Part shown: positions 1-8,491 of the stretch, piece by piece
Numbering within the stretch: position 1 is the stretch's first letter
How the letters are laid out: every line of letters begins with the position of its first letter
DNA from: Rhizobacter sp. SG703
GTDB taxonomy: Bacteria > Pseudomonadota > Gammaproteobacteria > Burkholderiales > Burkholderiaceae_C
Assembly: GCF_012275445.1 (NCBI RefSeq)
Contig: NZ_JAAZQK010000001.1
Span: 305,198 to 369,197 of the forward strand
Direction of reading: 5' to 3'
DNA: 64,000 nt
Notes under the pieces: generated by a model
Database searches by the model: none
The model's input: only the letters and a program-made list of their open reading frames with translations
What the model was told of the DNA's origin: nothing
Made by a program: the position numbers and the translations under genes

Positions 1-207
1 CATCCAGCGGCGCAGCGACAGCGGCCGCATGTCGGTCCATGCGGCGTCGACGAAGGCCAGCACGGTCTTCTTGTCGCCGCTGGCGCCGGGCACCGCGGTC
101 CAGCCGGCGGGCACGGCCTTCCAGTGCGGCCAGATGGAATATTGGTCCTCGTGGTTGACGAGCACGATGAAGGTGTCGTCGTCGCGGTCGAAGCAGCTGG
201 TGGACAT
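1..207 (-). CDS. mbtH: MbtH family protein (partial, C-terminus beyond window)
   Basis: MbtH proteins bind adenylation domains of nonribosomal peptide synthetases and help them fold and activate amino acids, commonly for siderophores. The visible 69 codons match the family signature: [10 protein letters not shown], then VPAGW, then [10 protein letters not shown]. The family is about 70 residues, so only a few C-terminal residues should be missing past the left edge. The start at 207 gives the usual short N-terminus ([11 protein letters not shown]). It lies downstream, on the same strand, of an iron-type sigma factor and a DUF4880 protein. This is the gene order expected at the regulatory end of an ornibactin/malleobactin-like siderophore cluster continuing to the left. 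The NRPS genes themselves are not visible, so the siderophore link is inference. Confidence 0.93.
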   Translation of the reverse strand, partial: MSTSCFDRDDDTFIVLVNHEDQYSIWPHWKAVPAGWTAVPGASGDKKTVLAFVDAAWTDMRPLSLRRWM

Positions 208-303
208 GGCAAGGCTCGTGGTTCGCGCAGCAGTGCGCCTTGCCTTCCATGACGAGCCGGGGGCGGGTTTGTTCAGCGCCGCCCGCAGGTTCTGGCGGGC
301 CGG

Positions 304-375
304 GCGCCGGGCCGTCCCAAGCCGGCCCGCATCCCCTCGGGGGATCGACCGGTGTACCCACCGGGCGAGGGGTCG
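304..375 (+). repeat. Structured intergenic repeat, type B copy 1
   Basis: About 72 bases shared with 11844-11919 (opposite strand) and 21861-21938. It folds as three hairpins: arms CGGGCCG/CGGCCCG around 8 bases, then ATCCCC-TCG-GGGGAT, then CCGGTG-TACC-CACCGG, followed by GAGGGG. Unlike the other two B copies, no ATG follows the GAGGGG. The element abuts the stop codon of the DUF4880 gene, on the opposite strand, between it and mbtH. Confidence 0.85.
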
Positions 376-379
376 GACG

Positions 380-613
380 TCAGTGCGGCAATCCGTCGTC
401 GTCGTGCGCCGGCGGCACCAGCCCGCTCAGCAGCCACAACCGCGAGGCCTGCGCATGCGCGATGCGGTGTTGCGGATCGGCATCGAGCCAGCGGTTCAAG
501 GCATCCAGCTCCGCATCGCCCAGCGGCTGCTCGTGCGCCTTCATCACCCAGTCCCAGGCGGCCTGCATGACAAGCTCCTGCGCGGGGTCTTCACGGTCCT
601 GGTCGGGGCTCAT
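380..613 (-). CDS. DUF4880 (FecR N-terminal domain) protein without transmembrane or FecR domain
   Basis: This 77-residue protein matches the N-terminal cytoplasmic module of FecR-type anti-sigma/co-activator proteins: an AAWDWV helix, then [22 protein letters not shown], where W-L-x-x-(D/S)-P-x-H is the recognisable core. A normal FecR is about 320 residues and continues with a transmembrane helix and periplasmic transducer domain. Here the frame stops after the first domain. It follows the ECF sigma gene on the same strand, so it probably binds that sigma factor in the cytoplasm. The start at 613 was chosen because the domain begins soon after; an upstream in-frame start exists but adds an arginine-rich leader. 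Whether this is a deliberate mini anti-sigma factor or a truncated relic cannot be decided here. Confidence 0.72.
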   Translation of the reverse strand: MSPDQDREDPAQELVMQAAWDWVMKAHEQPLGDAELDALNRWLDADPQHRIAHAQASRLWLLSGLVPPAHDDDGLPH

Positions 614-677
614 CGGCGGGCGGCGCGCGCGGGTGCGCACGGGGCTGGCTGTGGAAACCGCCGATTCTAGGAGCGCC

Positions 678-1202
678 TCATTCGGCTTCGAGCAGGTGCC
701 TGCAGCGCGTGAGCGCCTGGACCGCGTCGCGGATCATCGTGTTGACCAGCGCCGCCGACACGCCCAGCCGCTCGCCGATCGCGCGCTGCGTCAGGCCGCC
801 CATGCGGTACAGCTCGAAGGCCTGACGCGTGCGCGCCGGCAGCCGGCCGAGCGCCTCGTCGACGATCACCAGGTTCTGCCGGCTGATCGCGTACTGCTCC
901 GGCGTGCCCTGCGGCGCGGCAATGTGCTCGCCGCTCTCGCCGTCGGCGAACACGCCGGCCTCGAGCATCATGCGGCGCCGGCAGTCGATCGCCAGGTTGC
1001 GCACCACCTGGAAGCAGTAGCCGATCGGCTGCTGCACCGGCAGGCCGGGCGCCACGTCGGCGAGCTTCAGGAAGGCCTCCTGCACCACGTCTTCGGCCAG
1101 CTCGCGCCGGCCGGTGATCTTGTGGGCCAGGCCCTGCAGCTTGGCCCGGTGGGCCAGGAAAGCTCCGCCCAGCCCGGCGGGCTCATGGTTGGTGATGGAC
1201 AC
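678..1202 (-). CDS. ECF RNA polymerase sigma factor, iron-starvation type
   Basis: 174 residues with sigma region 2 (GRRELAEDVVQEAFLKLADV...NLAIDCRRR) and region 4 helix-turn-helix (LTQRAIGERLGVSAALVNTMIRDAV). This is the FecI/PvdS/OrbS group, which directs RNA polymerase to siderophore and iron-uptake promoters. A GTG start at 1202 is chosen because AGGGGG lies about nine bases upstream and the protein then begins just before region 2. A longer upstream frame would run through the Fur box. A good Fur-box match lies 34-52 bases before the start, so expression should be repressed by Fur when iron is plentiful. Downstream on the same strand are the DUF4880 protein and mbtH. Confidence 0.9.
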   Translation of the reverse strand: MSITNHEPAGLGGAFLAHRAKLQGLAHKITGRRELAEDVVQEAFLKLADVAPGLPVQQPIGYCFQVVRNLAIDCRRRMMLEAGVFADGESGEHIAAPQGTPEQYAISRQNLVIVDEALGRLPARTRQAFELYRMGGLTQRAIGERLGVSAALVNTMIRDAVQALTRCRHLLEAE

Positions 1203-1235
1203 GCGCGCTACCCCCTGATGATTTCGCTGTTTGTT

Positions 1236-1254
1236 GAGAATGATTCTTATTTTC
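1236..1254 (-). promoter_or_regulatory. Fur box upstream of the ECF sigma gene
   Basis: On the minus strand the 19 bases GAAAATAAGAATCATTCTC match the classical Fur consensus GATAATGATAATCATTATC at 15 of 19 positions. They sit in the leader of the iron-type sigma factor. The stretch is conspicuously AT-rich for this genome. Confidence 0.8.
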
Positions 1255-1372
1255 TTGGGCCACGTCAAGCGCCTTCGAATGACCCTGCGTCGGCCTGCCG
1301 GGGGCTTGATCCAGAATGCGAACCTCGTTCCTGACGCGAAGCCTTCCGGCCAACCCTGCGGAAAACCAACCG

Positions 1373-2035
1373 ATGCGCGTATTGCTGGTGGAAGACGACC
1401 GGATGATCGGCGCGGCCGTGCAGCAGGCCCTGTCCGACGCCGCCTATGCGGTCGACTGGACCACCGACGGCGAGCAGGCACTGGCCGCCGCGCTCGCGCA
1501 GGCCTACGACGTCGTGCTGCTCGACCTCGGGCTGCCGCTGCGCGACGGCATCGACGTGCTGCGCCAGCTGCGCGCGCGCAATGCGCATGTGCCGATCCTG
1601 ATCGTCACCGCGCGCGACGAGGTCGAGGACCGCATCGCCGGCCTCGACCTCGGCGCCGACGACTACGTGCTGAAGCCGTTCGACGTGCAGGAGCTGCTCG
1701 CCCGCATGCGCGCGGTGATGCGCCGGCAAGGCGGCTCGGCCTCGCCGCTGCTGACCAACGGCACGGTCACGCTCGACCCGGTGACGCGCGACGTCAGCTT
1801 CGAAGGCCACGCCGTCACGCTGTCGGGCCGCGAGTTCACGCTGCTGCAGGCGCTGCTGGTGCGGCCCGGCGCGATCCTGTCGCGCCAGGAGCTCGAGGAG
1901 CGCATCTACGGCTGGAACGAGGAGATCGAGAGCAACACCGTCGAGGTGCTGATCCACGGCATCCGCCGCAAGCTCGGACCGACCGTGATCCGCAACGTGC
2001 GCGGCGTCGGCTGGCGCGTGGACCGCGGCGGATGA
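1373..2035 (+). CDS. OmpR/QseB-type response regulator
   Basis: A 220-residue two-domain regulator. The receiver domain (1-115) shows the acidic pair E7-D8-D9, phospho-acceptor Asp51 in VVLLDLGLP, a conserved Thr in IVTARD and Lys in VLKPF. The C-terminal winged helix (about 125-218) has the OmpR signature (LSGREFTLLQALL and VRGVGWRVD). The start at 1373 (MRVLLVEDD) places the first receiver beta strand at the N-terminus; an upstream in-frame ATG would add 19 atypical residues. Its TGA overlaps the ATG of the histidine kinase, so the pair is translationally coupled. The closest family style is QseB/PmrA/TctD. The target genes and signal are not evident. Confidence 0.93.
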   Translation: MRVLLVEDDRMIGAAVQQALSDAAYAVDWTTDGEQALAAALAQAYDVVLLDLGLPLRDGIDVLRQLRARNAHVPILIVTARDEVEDRIAGLDLGADDYVLKPFDVQELLARMRAVMRRQGGSASPLLTNGTVTLDPVTRDVSFEGHAVTLSGREFTLLQALLVRPGAILSRQELEERIYGWNEEIESNTVEVLIHGIRRKLGPTVIRNVRGVGWRVDRGG

Positions 2036-3369
2036 AGAATTCGCTGCAGTTCCGCCTGTCGCTGTGGATGGCCGTGCTGCTGCTGGCCACCGCGGTCGCG
2101 GCCGGTGCGGTGTCGTTCTTCTGGGCGCTGCACGAGGCCAACGAGCTGCAGGACGACCTGCTGGAGCAGACCGCCGCGCTGGTGCTGGCCGGCCAGCTCG
2201 CGATCAACCCGGTGGAGCCGGTGGCTGCAACCGGCGCGCCGCAGCCGAGCGTCGTCGTGGAGCTGGTCGACACGGTGGCCGGCCAGCCGCGGGTGAACGG
2301 CATCGGCCGGCTGCCGCCCGACCTCCCCGACGGCCTGGACACCCACGTCGCCGAAGGCCGCCCGTGGCGCATGCTGCTGGCCCACCTGCCGGACGGCCGC
2401 CGCTTCGTCGTCGCGCAGCAGACCGACCGGCGCGACGACATCGCGCAAGACAGCGCGCTGGCCGCGCTGGTGCCGCTGGTTGCGCTGCTGCCGGTGGTGG
2501 CGCTGCTGGTCCGCGTGGTGATCCGCAGCACGCTGCGGCCGATCGCGCTGGCCTCCCGGCAACTCGACCAGCAAGGCGATGCGGCGCTGGTCGACGTGCC
2601 GGCCGGCGGGATGCCCGACGAGGTGCGACCCTTCGTCACGTCGATCAACGCGCTGCTGCGCCGCCTGGCCGAATCGCTCGAACAGCAGCGCCGCTTCATC
2701 GCCGATGCGGCGCACGAACTGCGCTCGCCGATCACCGCGCTGACGGTGCAGGCCGAGAACCTGGAGCATGCCGAGATGTCGCCCGAGGCGCGCCGGCGTT
2801 TCGCGCCGCTGCGCGAAGGGCTGTCGCGCTCGCGCGCGCTGCTGGAGCAGCTGCTGTCGCTCGCGCGGGCGCAGGCGCGGCCCGCGGGCGACGCCGCGCC
2901 GCAGCCACCGGTCGCGCTGCACGAGGTGGTGCGCGAGGTGGTGTCCGACCTTGTCGCGATGGCCGAGGCCGGCAACGTCGACCTGGGCGTCACGCGGCTC
3001 GATGCGGTGCAGGTCGCCGGCACGCCGGTCGACCTGCACACGCTGGTGCGCAACGCGGTCGACAACGCGGTGCGCTACACGCCGGCCGGCGGGCGCGTCG
3101 ACGTCAGCATCGAGCGCGACGGCGCCCAGGCGCTGCTGCGCGTCGACGACACCGGCCCGGGCATTCCGCCGGACCAGCGCGAGCGGGTGTTCGATGCGTT
3201 CTACCGGGTGGTCGGCACGCAGCCGACCGGCAGCGGGCTGGGGCTGTCGATCGCGCGCGGCATCGCGCAGCGGCTGGGCGGGCAGATCGCGCTCGGCAGC
3301 GCACCGGCCGGCGGACTGCGCTTCGAGTACCGGCAGGACCTCCGCGACGACGGCGCGCCCGCCTCCTGA
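2032..3369 (+). CDS. Two-component sensor histidine kinase, QseC-like
   Basis: A 445-residue membrane kinase. It has a first transmembrane helix near residues 11-33, a periplasmic region to about 145, and a second hydrophobic helix (LVPLVALLPVVALLV). The linker is followed by the H-box FIADAAHELRSPI with phospho-accepting His228. The ATPase shows the N-box (NAVDNAVRYTP), the G1 box (DDTGPGIP) and the G2 box (GSGLGLSIARGI). It autophosphorylates and donates phosphate to the response regulator whose gene it overlaps by four bases. The periplasmic sensor is short and has no recognisable ligand motif. The gene ends about 100 bases before a small unknown gene. Confidence 0.93.
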   Translation: MKNSLQFRLSLWMAVLLLATAVAAGAVSFFWALHEANELQDDLLEQTAALVLAGQLAINPVEPVAATGAPQPSVVVELVDTVAGQPRVNGIGRLPPDLPDGLDTHVAEGRPWRMLLAHLPDGRRFVVAQQTDRRDDIAQDSALAALVPLVALLPVVALLVRVVIRSTLRPIALASRQLDQQGDAALVDVPAGGMPDEVRPFVTSINALLRRLAESLEQQRRFIADAAHELRSPITALTVQAENLEHAEMSPEARRRFAPLREGLSRSRALLEQLLSLARAQARPAGDAAPQPPVALHEVVREVVSDLVAMAEAGNVDLGVTRLDAVQVAGTPVDLHTLVRNAVDNAVRYTPAGGRVDVSIERDGAQALLRVDDTGPGIPPDQRERVFDAFYRVVGTQPTGSGLGLSIARGIAQRLGGQIALGSAPAGGLRFEYRQDLRDDGAPAS

Positions 3370-3470
3370 AAACGTGGGGGGTGGCGGGCCGCGTCCTCCA
3401 ATTTCGGTATGGACGCGGCGGCTGGCGCCGCTACCGTGGCAACTCCTCATTGCCTCATCGGAGCAACCGC

Positions 3471-3749
3471 ATGGCCCTGTACCGCAACGTCGGCGGCATC
3501 GTGACCCTCGCCCCCGGGGGCACGCACCACTGGGAGTACGTGTTCGACGGCTTCGGCCGCGACGTCGGCGTCGCGGTCGCGGCGCCCAACATCCAGGAGC
3601 CGCAGCTCAACGTCGAACTGGTCACGGTCAGCCAGGGCGTCGTCGCGCGCTCGAACGGCGAGACCGACGGCATCCACTACACCGTGAACATCCGCAACGC
3701 CGGCGCCGCGGCGATCCACTACAACCTCAGCATCGCCGAATGGAGCTGA
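3471..3749 (+). CDS. Hypothetical small protein
   Basis: A 92-residue protein of unknown function. It is rich in alternating hydrophobic and polar stretches (VTLAPGGTHHWEYVFDG, VELVTVSQGVV, HYTVNIRNAG, HYNLSIAEWS), which suggests an all-beta fold. It has no signal peptide, transmembrane segment or cysteine. A GGAG sits seven bases before the ATG at 3471. It is followed five bases later by another small gene on the same strand, and the two probably form an operon. Codon usage matches the neighbours. No family is recognised. Confidence 0.7.
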   Translation: MALYRNVGGIVTLAPGGTHHWEYVFDGFGRDVGVAVAAPNIQEPQLNVELVTVSQGVVARSNGETDGIHYTVNIRNAGAAAIHYNLSIAEWS

Positions 3750-3754
3750 ACACC

Positions 3755-4015
3755 ATGCACACCGCCACCGTCATCACCGAGGCCGGCCGCGTGGTCGGCG
3801 TCCAGGTCGACCTGCCGGCCGGCTCGCGCCGCGTCGGGCCGGTCGCGATGCTGCGCGCCGGGCCGGCGCAGACGCTGCACCGCATCGAGCTCGAACTGCC
3901 CGCGTCGCTCGCCACCACCGACGAGATCGAGCGTTTCCACGCCGGCATCGCGAAGCAGCTGGCGGTGCCCGCCTCCGACAAGCGCAGCGCAAAACCCCCG
4001 AAGACGCGCAAGTAG
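3755..4015 (+). CDS. Hypothetical small protein
   Basis: An 86-residue unknown protein beginning MHTATVITEAGRVVGVQVD, with a basic, lysine-rich C-terminus (KRSAKPPKTRK). An in-frame ATG at 3740 overlaps the end of the preceding gene. The start at 3755 is preferred because it follows GGAG, nine bases upstream, with no long overlap. It has no signal peptide or membrane helix. Spacing to the preceding gene implies co-transcription. The basic tail might bind nucleic acid or a partner, but nothing in the sequence shows this. Confidence 0.62.
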   Translation: MHTATVITEAGRVVGVQVDLPAGSRRVGPVAMLRAGPAQTLHRIELELPASLATTDEIERFHAGIAKQLAVPASDKRSAKPPKTRK

Positions 4016-4058
4016 CGCGCTGTCGCAGAATGCCCCCTCTTGCAGACAAGGGGCAGCG

Positions 4059-5039
4059 ATGAAGGTGTGCATCTACGGGGCCGGTGCGATCGGCGGATTC
4101 ATCGGCACGCGGCTCGCGGCCGGCACCAACGCGCAGGTCAGCGCGGTGGCGCGCGGCGCGACGCTGCAGTCGCTGCGCGCGCACGGCTGGCGGCTGCAGC
4201 AAGGCGGGCAGCTCATCACCGGCGCGGTGCACGCGAGCGCCGACGCCGCCGAGCTCGGCCCGCAGGACCTGGTCGTCATCGCGGTCAAGGGCCCGGCGCT
4301 CGCCGCGGTGGCCGACCGGCTCGCGCCGCTGCTGGCACCGCACACCGTGGTGCTGCCGGCGATGAACGGCGTGCCGTGGTGGTTCGGCCGCGGCATCGCG
4401 GCCATCGGCGATGCGCCGCTGGAGAGCGTCGACCCCGGCGGCCGCATCGCCGCGAAGATCCCGCACCAGCAGGTGCTCGGCTGCGTCGTGCATGCCGCCA
4501 CCGCCAGCCCGGAGCCCGGCCTGGTCGAGCACAAGATGGGCCGGGGGCTGATCGTCGGCGAGCCCGGCGGCGGCGAATCGGCCCGTGCGAAGGAGATCGG
4601 CGCGCTGCTGGCGCAGGCCGGCTTCGACGTCACCGTGTCGGCCAGCGTGCGCCAGGACATCTGGTACAAGCTGTGGGGCAACATGACGATGAACCCGGTG
4701 TCGGCGATCACCGGCGCCACCGTCGACCGCGTGCTCGACGACCCGCTGCTGCTGACCTTCTGCGCGAACGCGATGCGCGAGGCCTCGGCCATCGGCGAGC
4801 GCATCGGCTGCGCGATCGCGCAGACCCCCGAAGACCGCCAGCAGGTCACGCGCAAGCTCGGTGCGTTCAAGACCTCGATGCTGCAGGACGTCGAAGCCGG
4901 CCGCGGCATCGAACTCGATGCGCTGGTCGGCGCGGTGCGCGAGATCGCGCAGCGCCTCGGGCTCGCGACGCCGAACATCGATGCGCTGCTCGGGATGACG
5001 CGGCTGTTCGGGCGCGTGCGCGGGCTGTACCCCCAGTAA
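4059..5039 (+). CDS. 2-dehydropantoate 2-reductase (ketopantoate reductase family)
   Basis: A 326-residue PanE/ApbA-family enzyme. The family reduces ketopantoate to pantoate with NADPH in vitamin B5/CoA synthesis, though many bacteria carry paralogs acting on other 2-keto acids. The N-terminal Rossmann motif is GAGAIGG (residues 7-13). The KLWGNMTMNPVSAITG segment carries the conserved catalytic lysine and asparagine, and a C-terminal helical domain follows. The start at 4059 has GGGGCAG just upstream and puts the Rossmann strand at the N-terminus. There are no pantothenate genes nearby, so it may be the pantoate enzyme or a paralog. No gene symbol is assigned for that reason. Confidence 0.88.
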   Translation: MKVCIYGAGAIGGFIGTRLAAGTNAQVSAVARGATLQSLRAHGWRLQQGGQLITGAVHASADAAELGPQDLVVIAVKGPALAAVADRLAPLLAPHTVVLPAMNGVPWWFGRGIAAIGDAPLESVDPGGRIAAKIPHQQVLGCVVHAATASPEPGLVEHKMGRGLIVGEPGGGESARAKEIGALLAQAGFDVTVSASVRQDIWYKLWGNMTMNPVSAITGATVDRVLDDPLLLTFCANAMREASAIGERIGCAIAQTPEDRQQVTRKLGAFKTSMLQDVEAGRGIELDALVGAVREIAQRLGLATPNIDALLGMTRLFGRVRGLYPQ

Positions 5040-5057
5040 CCCCTGCCGGACACCGCC

Positions 5058-5672
5058 ATGACCCACCTTCCCCGCTTCCTCGGCGCCGCGCTGCTGGCGC
5101 TGGCCGTCACGGTCGCCCATGCGCAGGCATCGCCGCCGGCCCCGACGCAACGCCTGCGCGGTACCGTCGAATCCTTCGACAACACCACGCTGGTGATGAA
5201 GGAACGCAGCGGCGAGCTGCTGCGCCTGGCGCTGGCCGACAGCTTCGGCGTCAACGAGGTGGTGCCGACCGAGCTGGCCGACATCGCCGCCGGCAGCTAC
5301 ATCGGCACCGCGGCAATGCCGCAGGCCGACGGCACGCTGCAGGCGCTGGAGGTGCTGGTGTTCCCCGAACAGGCGCGCGGCAGCAACGAAGGCCACTACC
5401 CGTGGGACTTGCAGCCGGGCAGCACGATGACGAATGCGACCGTTGCCGACGTCGTCGGCCAGGCCAGGGGCCGCACGCTGCGGCTGCGCTACAAGGATGG
5501 CGAGAAGACGGTGCGGGTGCCCGAAGGCGTGCCGGTCGTCACCGTGAAGCCGGGCGACCGCGCGCTGCTGGTACCGGGCGCGAAGGTGCTGGTCACCGCG
5601 CAGCTGCGCGACGGCAAGCCGGTGGCGCTGCGGGCGATCGCGGGGCGCAACGGGTTCGCGCCGCCGATGTAG
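5058..5672 (+). CDS. Exported protein of unknown function, DUF5666-like
   Basis: A 204-residue protein with a clear Sec signal peptide (MTHLPRFLGAALLALAVTVAHAQA, likely cut after AHA). The mature part starts with QRLRGTVESFDNTTLVMKERSGELLRLAL, a pattern typical of small OB-like DUF5666 domains. A second similar unit follows (RGRTLRLRYKDGEKTVRVPEGVPVVTVKPGD). It is expected in the periplasm and has no enzymatic motif. It follows the ketopantoate-reductase-like gene by 18 bases and may be co-transcribed with it. The function is unknown. Confidence 0.7.
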   Translation: MTHLPRFLGAALLALAVTVAHAQASPPAPTQRLRGTVESFDNTTLVMKERSGELLRLALADSFGVNEVVPTELADIAAGSYIGTAAMPQADGTLQALEVLVFPEQARGSNEGHYPWDLQPGSTMTNATVADVVGQARGRTLRLRYKDGEKTVRVPEGVPVVTVKPGDRALLVPGAKVLVTAQLRDGKPVALRAIAGRNGFAPPM

Positions 5673-5779
5673 CGGCCGGCCGTGTGAGCGCTGTCCGACT
5701 CGCCAAGCCGATGCCGTCCGGCAGATTCCGATGCACCCAGGCTCGACGATGCGGTATCTGATCTGCACGGAGACCCTCG

Positions 5780-8002
5780 ATGGGCCTGACTCCCTTCCAG
5801 CGCTGGCTCGGCCGGACCGCGATGCCGTTCTTCCGCAAGGCGCTGCCCGCGATGGGCGACACCGAACGGGCGGCGCTCGAGGCCGGCACCGTGGGGTTCG
5901 AGGGGCAGCTGTTCGCCGGTCGGCCGGATTTCGACGCGCTGCTGGCGATCCCCCCGAACCGGCTGACGCCGGCCGAGCACGCCTTCCTCGACGGTCCGGT
6001 GCGCGACCTGATCGGCATGCTCGACGAGTTCGCGATCGACACCGAAGGCGACCTGCCCGCCGCGGTCTGGCAGCACCTGAGCCGGCACCGCTTCTTCGGC
6101 ATGATCATCCCGACTGAACAGGGCGGGCTCGGCTTCAGCCACCATGCGCATGCCACCGTGGTGGCGCGCATCGCGAGCGTCAACGTGGCGGCCGCCGTCA
6201 CGGTGATGGTGCCGAACTCGCTCGGCCCGGCCGAACTGCTGCTGCGCTACGGCACCGACGCGCAGAAGGCCCACTACCTTGAACGCCTGGCCGACGGCCG
6301 CGAGCTGCCGTGCTTCGGATTGACCTCGCCGTATGCCGGCTCCGACGCTGCGTCGATCCCCGACCGCGGCGTGCTGACCGAGCGGGTGATCGACGGCCGG
6401 CGCGTGCGCGGCTTCAGCGTCACCTTCGACAAGCGCTACATCACGCTCGCCCCGGTGGCGACGGTGGTCGGGCTGGCCTTCCAGGCGGTCGACCTGACGC
6501 GGCCCGACGGCGAACAGGAACTCGGCATCACCTGCGCGCTGCTGCCGGTGCCGACACCGGGCATGGAGATCGGGCGCCGCCACCGGCCGATGGATTCCGC
6601 CTTCATGAACGGCCCGGTGCGCGGCGAGAACGTGTTCGTGCCGATGGACTGGGTGATCGGCGGCGAGCAGCAGGTCGGCCAGGGCTGGCGCATGCTGATG
6701 GAATGCCTCGCCGCCGGCCGCGCGATATCGCTGCCGGCGATGGGCGCCGCGATGCAGCAGACCGCGCTGTTCGTGATGAACGGCTACGGCCAGATCCGCG
6801 AACAGTTCGGGCTGCCGATCGCGAAGTTCCATGCCATCGCCGCGCTGCTCGCCCGCACCGCCGCCGACCTGTACGCCACCGACGCCGCGCGCCGCTACAC
6901 CGCCGCCGCGCTCGATGCCGGCCAGCGGCCGAGCGTCGCCAGCGCGATCCTGAAGGTGCACCTGACGGAAGCCGGCCGGCGCGCGGTGGTGCACGGCATG
7001 GACGTGCTCGGCGGCAAGGGGATCATCTCCGGCCCGAGCAACCTGCTGGGCGCCGCGTACCGGCAGGCGCCGATCGCGATCACGGTGGAAGGCGCCAACC
7101 TGCTGACGCGCTCGCTGATCATCTTCGGCCAGGGCGCGGTGCGCTGCCACCCGCATGTGCTCGACGAGATGGCCGCGGTGCAGGCCGATGACGCCCAGGC
7201 GCTGGGCGCGGCGCTGCTGGCCCACGGCCGGCATGTGCTGCGCAACCTGTGGGCAAGCCTGGCCGGCGCCCCGCTGCAGGGCCGGGTGCCGAAGGGCCTG
7301 CAGAAGGAAGCGCGGCTGATCGCCCGGGTGTCGGCCAAGTACGCGTTGACCGCCGACCTGGCGATGGGGCTGCTCGGCGGCAAGCTGAAGCGCATGGAGC
7401 TGCTGTCGGCGCGGCTGGGCGACGTGCTGTCGAACCTGTACCTCGCATCGGCCAGCGTCTGGCGCTACGAGCAGGAGGCCGACCCGGCGCTGCTGCCGAT
7501 CGCGCGCGCGGCGATCCGCGTGCAGCTCGACCAGGCAGCCGCGACGCTGCGCGACCTGTACGCCAACCTGCCGTCGGGCGCGCTGCGCCTGCTGGCGCCG
7601 CTGCTGCTGAGCGGCACGCGGCACCTGGCGCCGCTGCGCGACCGCGACCTGGTGGCGCTGGCCGAATCGCTGCGCGACGAGCCGGCGGTGCTGGCGCGCC
7701 TGTGCATCGACGTCGGCACGCCGCGCTCCGGCGGCCTGCGCGACCTGAAGGACGCGCTCGACCAGGCACGGGCCCTTGGCGACGAGGCCGCCCGGCTGAA
7801 CCAGGCGCTGCGCCACAACCACTCGCTCGAAGACGTGGCCAGCCATTCGCGCAACCCCGGCGCGGCGCTCGCGTACCTGCGCGCGGCCGCGAAGGTGATC
7901 CGCGTCGATGACTTCCCAGGTCCGGTGAAACCGGCGCCGACGGTTCCCCGCGTTCCCTTGCCCACCGCCTTCGCGGTGCCCGATCCTCTGGAGGTGCCAT
8001 GA
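5780..8002 (+). CDS. fadE: Acyl-CoA dehydrogenase, FadE type
   Basis: A 740-residue flavoenzyme that catalyses the first beta-oxidation step (acyl-CoA to trans-2-enoyl-CoA). It is shorter than E. coli FadE (about 814) but has the same layout: N-terminal helical domain, MIIPTEQGGLGFS, a beta domain with FGLTSPYAGSDA, and a C-terminal helical domain with GGKGIISGPSNLLG. The VEGANLLTRSLIIFGQG segment carries the expected catalytic glutamate, and a long DUF1974-type extension follows. The start at 5780 gives MGLTPFQRWLG. The final TGA overlaps the ATG of the next gene, so the two are coupled. Other lipid-oxidation genes lie at 21-27 kb. Confidence 0.93.
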   Translation: MGLTPFQRWLGRTAMPFFRKALPAMGDTERAALEAGTVGFEGQLFAGRPDFDALLAIPPNRLTPAEHAFLDGPVRDLIGMLDEFAIDTEGDLPAAVWQHLSRHRFFGMIIPTEQGGLGFSHHAHATVVARIASVNVAAAVTVMVPNSLGPAELLLRYGTDAQKAHYLERLADGRELPCFGLTSPYAGSDAASIPDRGVLTERVIDGRRVRGFSVTFDKRYITLAPVATVVGLAFQAVDLTRPDGEQELGITCALLPVPTPGMEIGRRHRPMDSAFMNGPVRGENVFVPMDWVIGGEQQVGQGWRMLMECLAAGRAISLPAMGAAMQQTALFVMNGYGQIREQFGLPIAKFHAIAALLARTAADLYATDAARRYTAAALDAGQRPSVASAILKVHLTEAGRRAVVHGMDVLGGKGIISGPSNLLGAAYRQAPIAITVEGANLLTRSLIIFGQGAVRCHPHVLDEMAAVQADDAQALGAALLAHGRHVLRNLWASLAGAPLQGRVPKGLQKEARLIARVSAKYALTADLAMGLLGGKLKRMELLSARLGDVLSNLYLASASVWRYEQEADPALLPIARAAIRVQLDQAAATLRDLYANLPSGALRLLAPLLLSGTRHLAPLRDRDLVALAESLRDEPAVLARLCIDVGTPRSGGLRDLKDALDQARALGDEAARLNQALRHNHSLEDVASHSRNPGAALAYLRAAAKVIRVDDFPGPVKPAPTVPRVPLPTAFAVPDPLEVP

Positions 8003-8481
8003 GCCAGACCAAAGATGTACCGAACGCTGTCGAGAACCCGATCCGCAGCGATGGCGTGCTGCCGCCGGAGAACAAGATCTTCATCGCCTTCCAGCAGGCG
8101 GACGACCTGCAGGGCGCGCTGAATGCACTGCTCGACGCCGGCTTCCAGGAAAGCGAGCTGTTGGTGTTCTCGCCGCAGCAGATGAAGCAGCAGATGCAGA
8201 CCAACATCGACCATGCCGGGCCGCTGGCCTCGATCGGCCAGGACATGAACCTGCTGAAGACCCACCTCGCGCTCGCCGAGCAGGGGCACGGCTACGTGGT
8301 CGTGCTGTGGCCGAAGAGCGACCACGAAGAGCTGATCACGCAGGTGGCCATCCAGCACAACGCGGTACGGGCGCAGAAGTTCGGGCGGCTGATCATCGAG
8401 GAGCTGGTCGAGCCGCAGCCGGGCAAGCAGCAGCATTTCGAATCGCCCGACCGCGGGCTGGACCGCGAGACGCACCGCTGA
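7999..8481 (+). CDS. Conserved hypothetical cytoplasmic protein coupled to fadE
   Basis: A 160-residue soluble protein. The segment KIFIAFQQADDLQGALNALLDAGF followed by ELLVFSPQQM resembles the small ferredoxin-like domain of stress proteins in which a helix bundles paired sequence elements. This similarity is weak. There is no signal peptide, membrane helix or catalytic motif. The ATG at 7999 overlaps the stop of fadE by four bases, with GGAGG ahead of it, so translation is coupled. It could influence fatty-acid use or stress response, but the sequence does not show which. Confidence 0.75.
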   Translation: MSQTKDVPNAVENPIRSDGVLPPENKIFIAFQQADDLQGALNALLDAGFQESELLVFSPQQMKQQMQTNIDHAGPLASIGQDMNLLKTHLALAEQGHGYVVVLWPKSDHEELITQVAIQHNAVRAQKFGRLIIEELVEPQPGKQQHFESPDRGLDRETHR

Positions 8482-8491
8482 CCTGCAGGGA

